Positions 63,176-64,000 of a DNA stretch of 64,000 nt are shown here, one piece after another. Where the stretch lies: positions 5,355,317 to 5,419,316 of the forward strand of contig OY718804.1 of NCBI GenBank assembly GCA_963070105.1. The letters run 5' to 3'. How positions within the stretch are numbered: the stretch's first letter is position 1; every line of letters begins with the position of its first letter. The stretch is from Litomosoides sigmodontis (taxonomy: Eukaryota; Nematoda; Chromadorea; Rhabditida; Onchocercidae). Below the pieces are notes generated by a model. It ran no database searches, was not told the DNA's origin, and saw only the letters and a list, made by a program, of their open reading frames with translations. A program made the position numbers and the translations under genes.

Positions 63176-64000
63176 ATTAATAAAATATTATTAATTAAAT
63201 TATTGATTTTTTTATTTGTTTATTTACTGTTTCTTATTATTACCACCAAAAGTTACGTGGTCAGACGAAATTCTCAGAGAATTTTTAACACACAGATTCT
63301 GTAGAATTTAAAAAACTTATTTAACTGTAATAATTTAAAATTTAACCTTTGAAATAGTACATGCTATCATTAAAGTGTTTTTTTGAAGCCAATTTTCAGC
63401 TTTCTTAGTCTATTAATAAAAAAAATAGTTGGCAATTTCTCTCCTAATTGAGGCCTTTAGGAGAATACCTTCAGTGAATTCTGTGTCCAACACTTGGCTC
63501 TGACGAATATGAGCCAAAACTAAATTAAACAGTGCAATTTCGATAACTTGTCCTAAACACTTGAGCAAAGCACTTTAAGAGCTGTATAATATCACAAATA
63601 TTTCTGCCAAAAATTACAACCAATTGAGGCCTTAAATCTGATTTTATCAATTTTCCGCATGAAATTATAGTAATTGGTGAAATTGATTTAAAGAATGATG
63701 TGAACGGAAGAAATTACTAGCAAAAATTTTGCTTCTCTTTTACTTCGTTTTTTTCGACATTTTCTTGACACTCTTTTTTTCGCTAAATTTCTTCAAAGGT
63801 AAACTATTCTCAGTAAACAAAGAGAACTACCACCAACAACCATCAAGCCTTTTTTACTGATAATTTCTCTTCTTTTTTTCATATCCCACTGATTTTTTTC
63901 CCTTTTCTTTTGCTCAACCTGGAAGAAACCATTCCGAAACTATTCCTCTCCATTACAGTAATATATGTTTACTGTAGGCATGTATTACTGTAAAAAAAGG
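63176..64000. other. AT-rich tail of the window, no gene seen
   Basis: Right flank of the TTA tract. Polypyrimidine-rich near 63840-63910; no exon recognised. Confidence 0.55.

Overview
This is nuclear DNA from a multicellular eukaryote, almost certainly a nematode. It is AT-rich. Every recognised protein gene is split into 3 to 20 small exons with GT-AG introns, most of them roughly 60-1100 bp. Several genes carry an unpaired 3' splice-site-like motif directly before the start codon, which is what spliced-leader trans-splicing would leave. The exon/intron style and AT bias resemble a spirurid or filarial-type worm; that narrower placement is an inference. No bacterial, viral or intact transposon genes were recognised.

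Layout. 1-879: the 3' end of one unidentified gene plus an unidentified exon. 2243-4210 (-): Rab33 GTPase. 5269-7754 (-): DEF8/Rubicon-family zinc-binding protein. 9291-15326 (+): ARS2/SERRATE. 16130-17086 (+): SPT4. 17739-24703 (-): NAA25, the NatB auxiliary subunit, 20 exons. 25534-25835 (+): possible small unidentified gene. 26469-26543: tRNA-Pro-like pseudogene. 27267-27338: tRNA-Thr(UGU). 28414-31022 (-): TRMT6. 33263-43184 (-): Enhancer of Polycomb. 43185-49256: a long spacer with several microsatellites. 49257-51816 (+): AAMP-like WD-repeat protein. 52330-53150 (+): TFIIA gamma subunit. 53151-64000: gene-poor, AT-rich, with a roughly 1.4 kb (TTA)n tract.

The nine recognised genes are conserved housekeeping genes. 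Six act in gene expression: ARS2 (cap-binding complex and small-RNA pathways), SPT4 (elongation), TFIIA gamma (initiation), Enhancer of Polycomb (NuA4-type acetyltransferase), TRMT6 (tRNA m1A58) and NAA25 (N-terminal acetylation). Rab33 and DEF8 belong to membrane-traffic families and lie in tandem on the minus strand. All nine exon chains were spliced by hand; each sums to a multiple of three and gives a protein near the family's usual length.

The most unusual signals are: the (TTA)n tract, whose pure core is 442 units; a near-perfect 24-bp hairpin in an intron of ARS2, itself a small-RNA biogenesis gene; two introns that need GC-AG splicing to stay in frame; a NAGNAG tandem acceptor in ARS2; and one unidentified small coding candidate near 25.5 kb. 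I did not find convincing evidence of a wholly new multi-gene system.
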